Source: Alkaliphilus flagellatus
Lineage (GTDB): Bacteria > Bacillota > Clostridia > Peptostreptococcales > Natronincolaceae
Length of the DNA: 64,000 bases
Direction of reading: 5' to 3'
NCBI RefSeq assembly: GCF_018919215.1
Contig: NZ_JAHLQK010000001.1
Location: 776,430 to 840,429, forward strand
Shown in pieces: positions 63,460-64,000 of this stretch (its first letter is position 1; each line of letters opens with the position of its first letter). The translations under genes were made by a program, and so were the position numbers. The notes under the pieces were generated by a model. That model searched no databases, was not told where the DNA came from, and was given only the letters and a program-made list of their open reading frames with translations.

Positions 63460-64000
63460 ATGTCTTCTACTGAGAAGAGAGTATTAACAGGAAACGAAGC
63501 AATTGCAACAGGATTTTACGAAGCAGGGGGTATGGTAGCAGCAAGTTACCCGGGATCTCCTACAGTAGAAATACTAGAAAAGCTTAAGGAATACGATGAG
63601 GTGTACTCAGAGTTTTCTACAAATGAAAAAGTTGCTGTAGAAGTAGCTATTGGAGCTTCTTTTTACGGTGTAAGATCTATGGCAACTATGAAACACGTAG
63701 GTGTAAATATAGCTGCAGATCCACTTATGACCTTTACATTAACACCAACTAATGGAGGTTTTCTATTAGTAACTGGAGATGATCCAGGACTTGCCAGTTC
63801 TCAAAACGAACAAGATAATAGGGTTTTAGGTAAATTTGCACATATGGGTATATTAGATCCTTCCGATAGTCAAGAGGCAAAGGATTTTACTAAAATAGGA
63901 CTTGAGTTAAGCGAAAAATTTGAAATGCCTATGATGCTTAGAATTACTAGTAGACTCTGTCATGGTAGAGGTATAGTAACATTAAATGAAAGAACAGAAA
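63460..64000 (+). CDS. iorA: indolepyruvate:ferredoxin oxidoreductase alpha subunit, 5' part (runs off the window)
   Basis: ATG 63460 after AAAGGAGTGG; 180 codons are visible and the frame is open to the edge. Reads MSSTEKRVLTGNEAIATGFY, then AASYPGSPTVEILEKL, EKVAVEVAIGASFYG, MKHVGVNIAADPLMT and DDPGLASSQNEQDNR, the IorA pyrimidine-binding domain signatures. With IorB it oxidises aryl pyruvates from aromatic amino acids, giving aryl-acyl-CoA, CO2 and reduced ferredoxin. Supports an amino-acid-fermenting lifestyle; a tyrosine transporter elsewhere in the window fits. Confidence 0.95.
   Translation, partial: MSSTEKRVLTGNEAIATGFYEAGGMVAASYPGSPTVEILEKLKEYDEVYSEFSTNEKVAVEVAIGASFYGVRSMATMKHVGVNIAADPLMTFTLTPTNGGFLLVTGDDPGLASSQNEQDNRVLGKFAHMGILDPSDSQEAKDFTKIGLELSEKFEMPMMLRITSRLCHGRGIVTLNERTE

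Overview
The window is a low-GC Gram-positive (Clostridia-type) chromosome segment. The evidence is strong AGGAGG ribosome binding sites, T-box and cobalamin leaders, many poly-T hairpin terminators, an anaerobic cobalamin pathway, a glycerol kinase / anaerobic glycerol-3-phosphate oxidation cluster, the start of an indolepyruvate:ferredoxin oxidoreductase (amino-acid fermentation) and apparent selenocysteine use. I would place it among anaerobic, amino-acid-fermenting Clostridia/Tissierellia-like bacteria; no species can be named from this sequence alone. No rRNA, tRNA, CRISPR array, phage or intact insertion sequence was seen.

Layout. 1-5.7 kb: end of glpK, then a GlpA-like dehydrogenase, a pyridine-nucleotide-disulfide type FAD enzyme, a DUF1667 Cys protein and a sigma-54 activator. 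5.8-13.8 kb: M55 D-aminopeptidase, GNAT, a full T-box leader and a divergent MetRS-like protein, DUF2809, a PLP enzyme and a DUF3810 metalloprotein. This is followed by a decayed second copy of the DUF2809 / T-box / MetRS unit. 13.8-17.2 kb: an OmpR-type two-component system around a BcrA-like ABC exporter. 17.3-27.3 kb: a cobalamin riboswitch, BtuFCD uptake and a nine-gene cbi operon (C-D-E-T-F-G-H-J-L). 27.4-30.1 kb: TetR and a secreted FMN/FAD reductase lipoprotein. 30.2-33.4 kb: a MATE remnant, a ZIP transporter and a sodium-dependent NSS transporter. The NSS gene lies behind a leader peptide with five consecutive Tyr codons and competing hairpins. 33.6-37.5 kb: pstSCAB plus a HAD protein. 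37.6-39.3 kb: a chromate transporter remnant and an intact two-gene chrA pair. 39.5-44.7 kb: RecQ, LysR, and a MerR-MATE unit with a 19-bp-spacer MerR promoter. 44.9-49.5 kb: 1-Cys peroxiredoxin, an OCD-family enzyme, a split YeeE/TusA sulfur (or selenium) import cluster and LysR.

The most unusual part is 47-57.3 kb. Two paralogous exported lipoproteins of the C-GCAxxG-C-C type are each interrupted at codon 83 by an in-frame UGA that replaces the first motif cysteine. In both, the UGA is followed by the same hairpin, consistent with a bacterial SECIS. Just beyond topB, a MarR regulator also has an in-frame UGA at codon 7 when read from its well-placed ribosome binding site. Codon 7 lies in the region where OhrR-type regulators carry their peroxide-sensing Cys. 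Next to it is a near-perfect inverted repeat over the promoter of an AhpD-like gene and a lipoyl-domain dihydrolipoamide dehydrogenase. I read this as a candidate selenium-dependent redox-sensing and detoxification locus.

57.5-64 kb: a TtcA/TilS-like ATPase, a YjiH-type membrane protein, a SWIM-SNF2 helicase and the 5' part of iorA.
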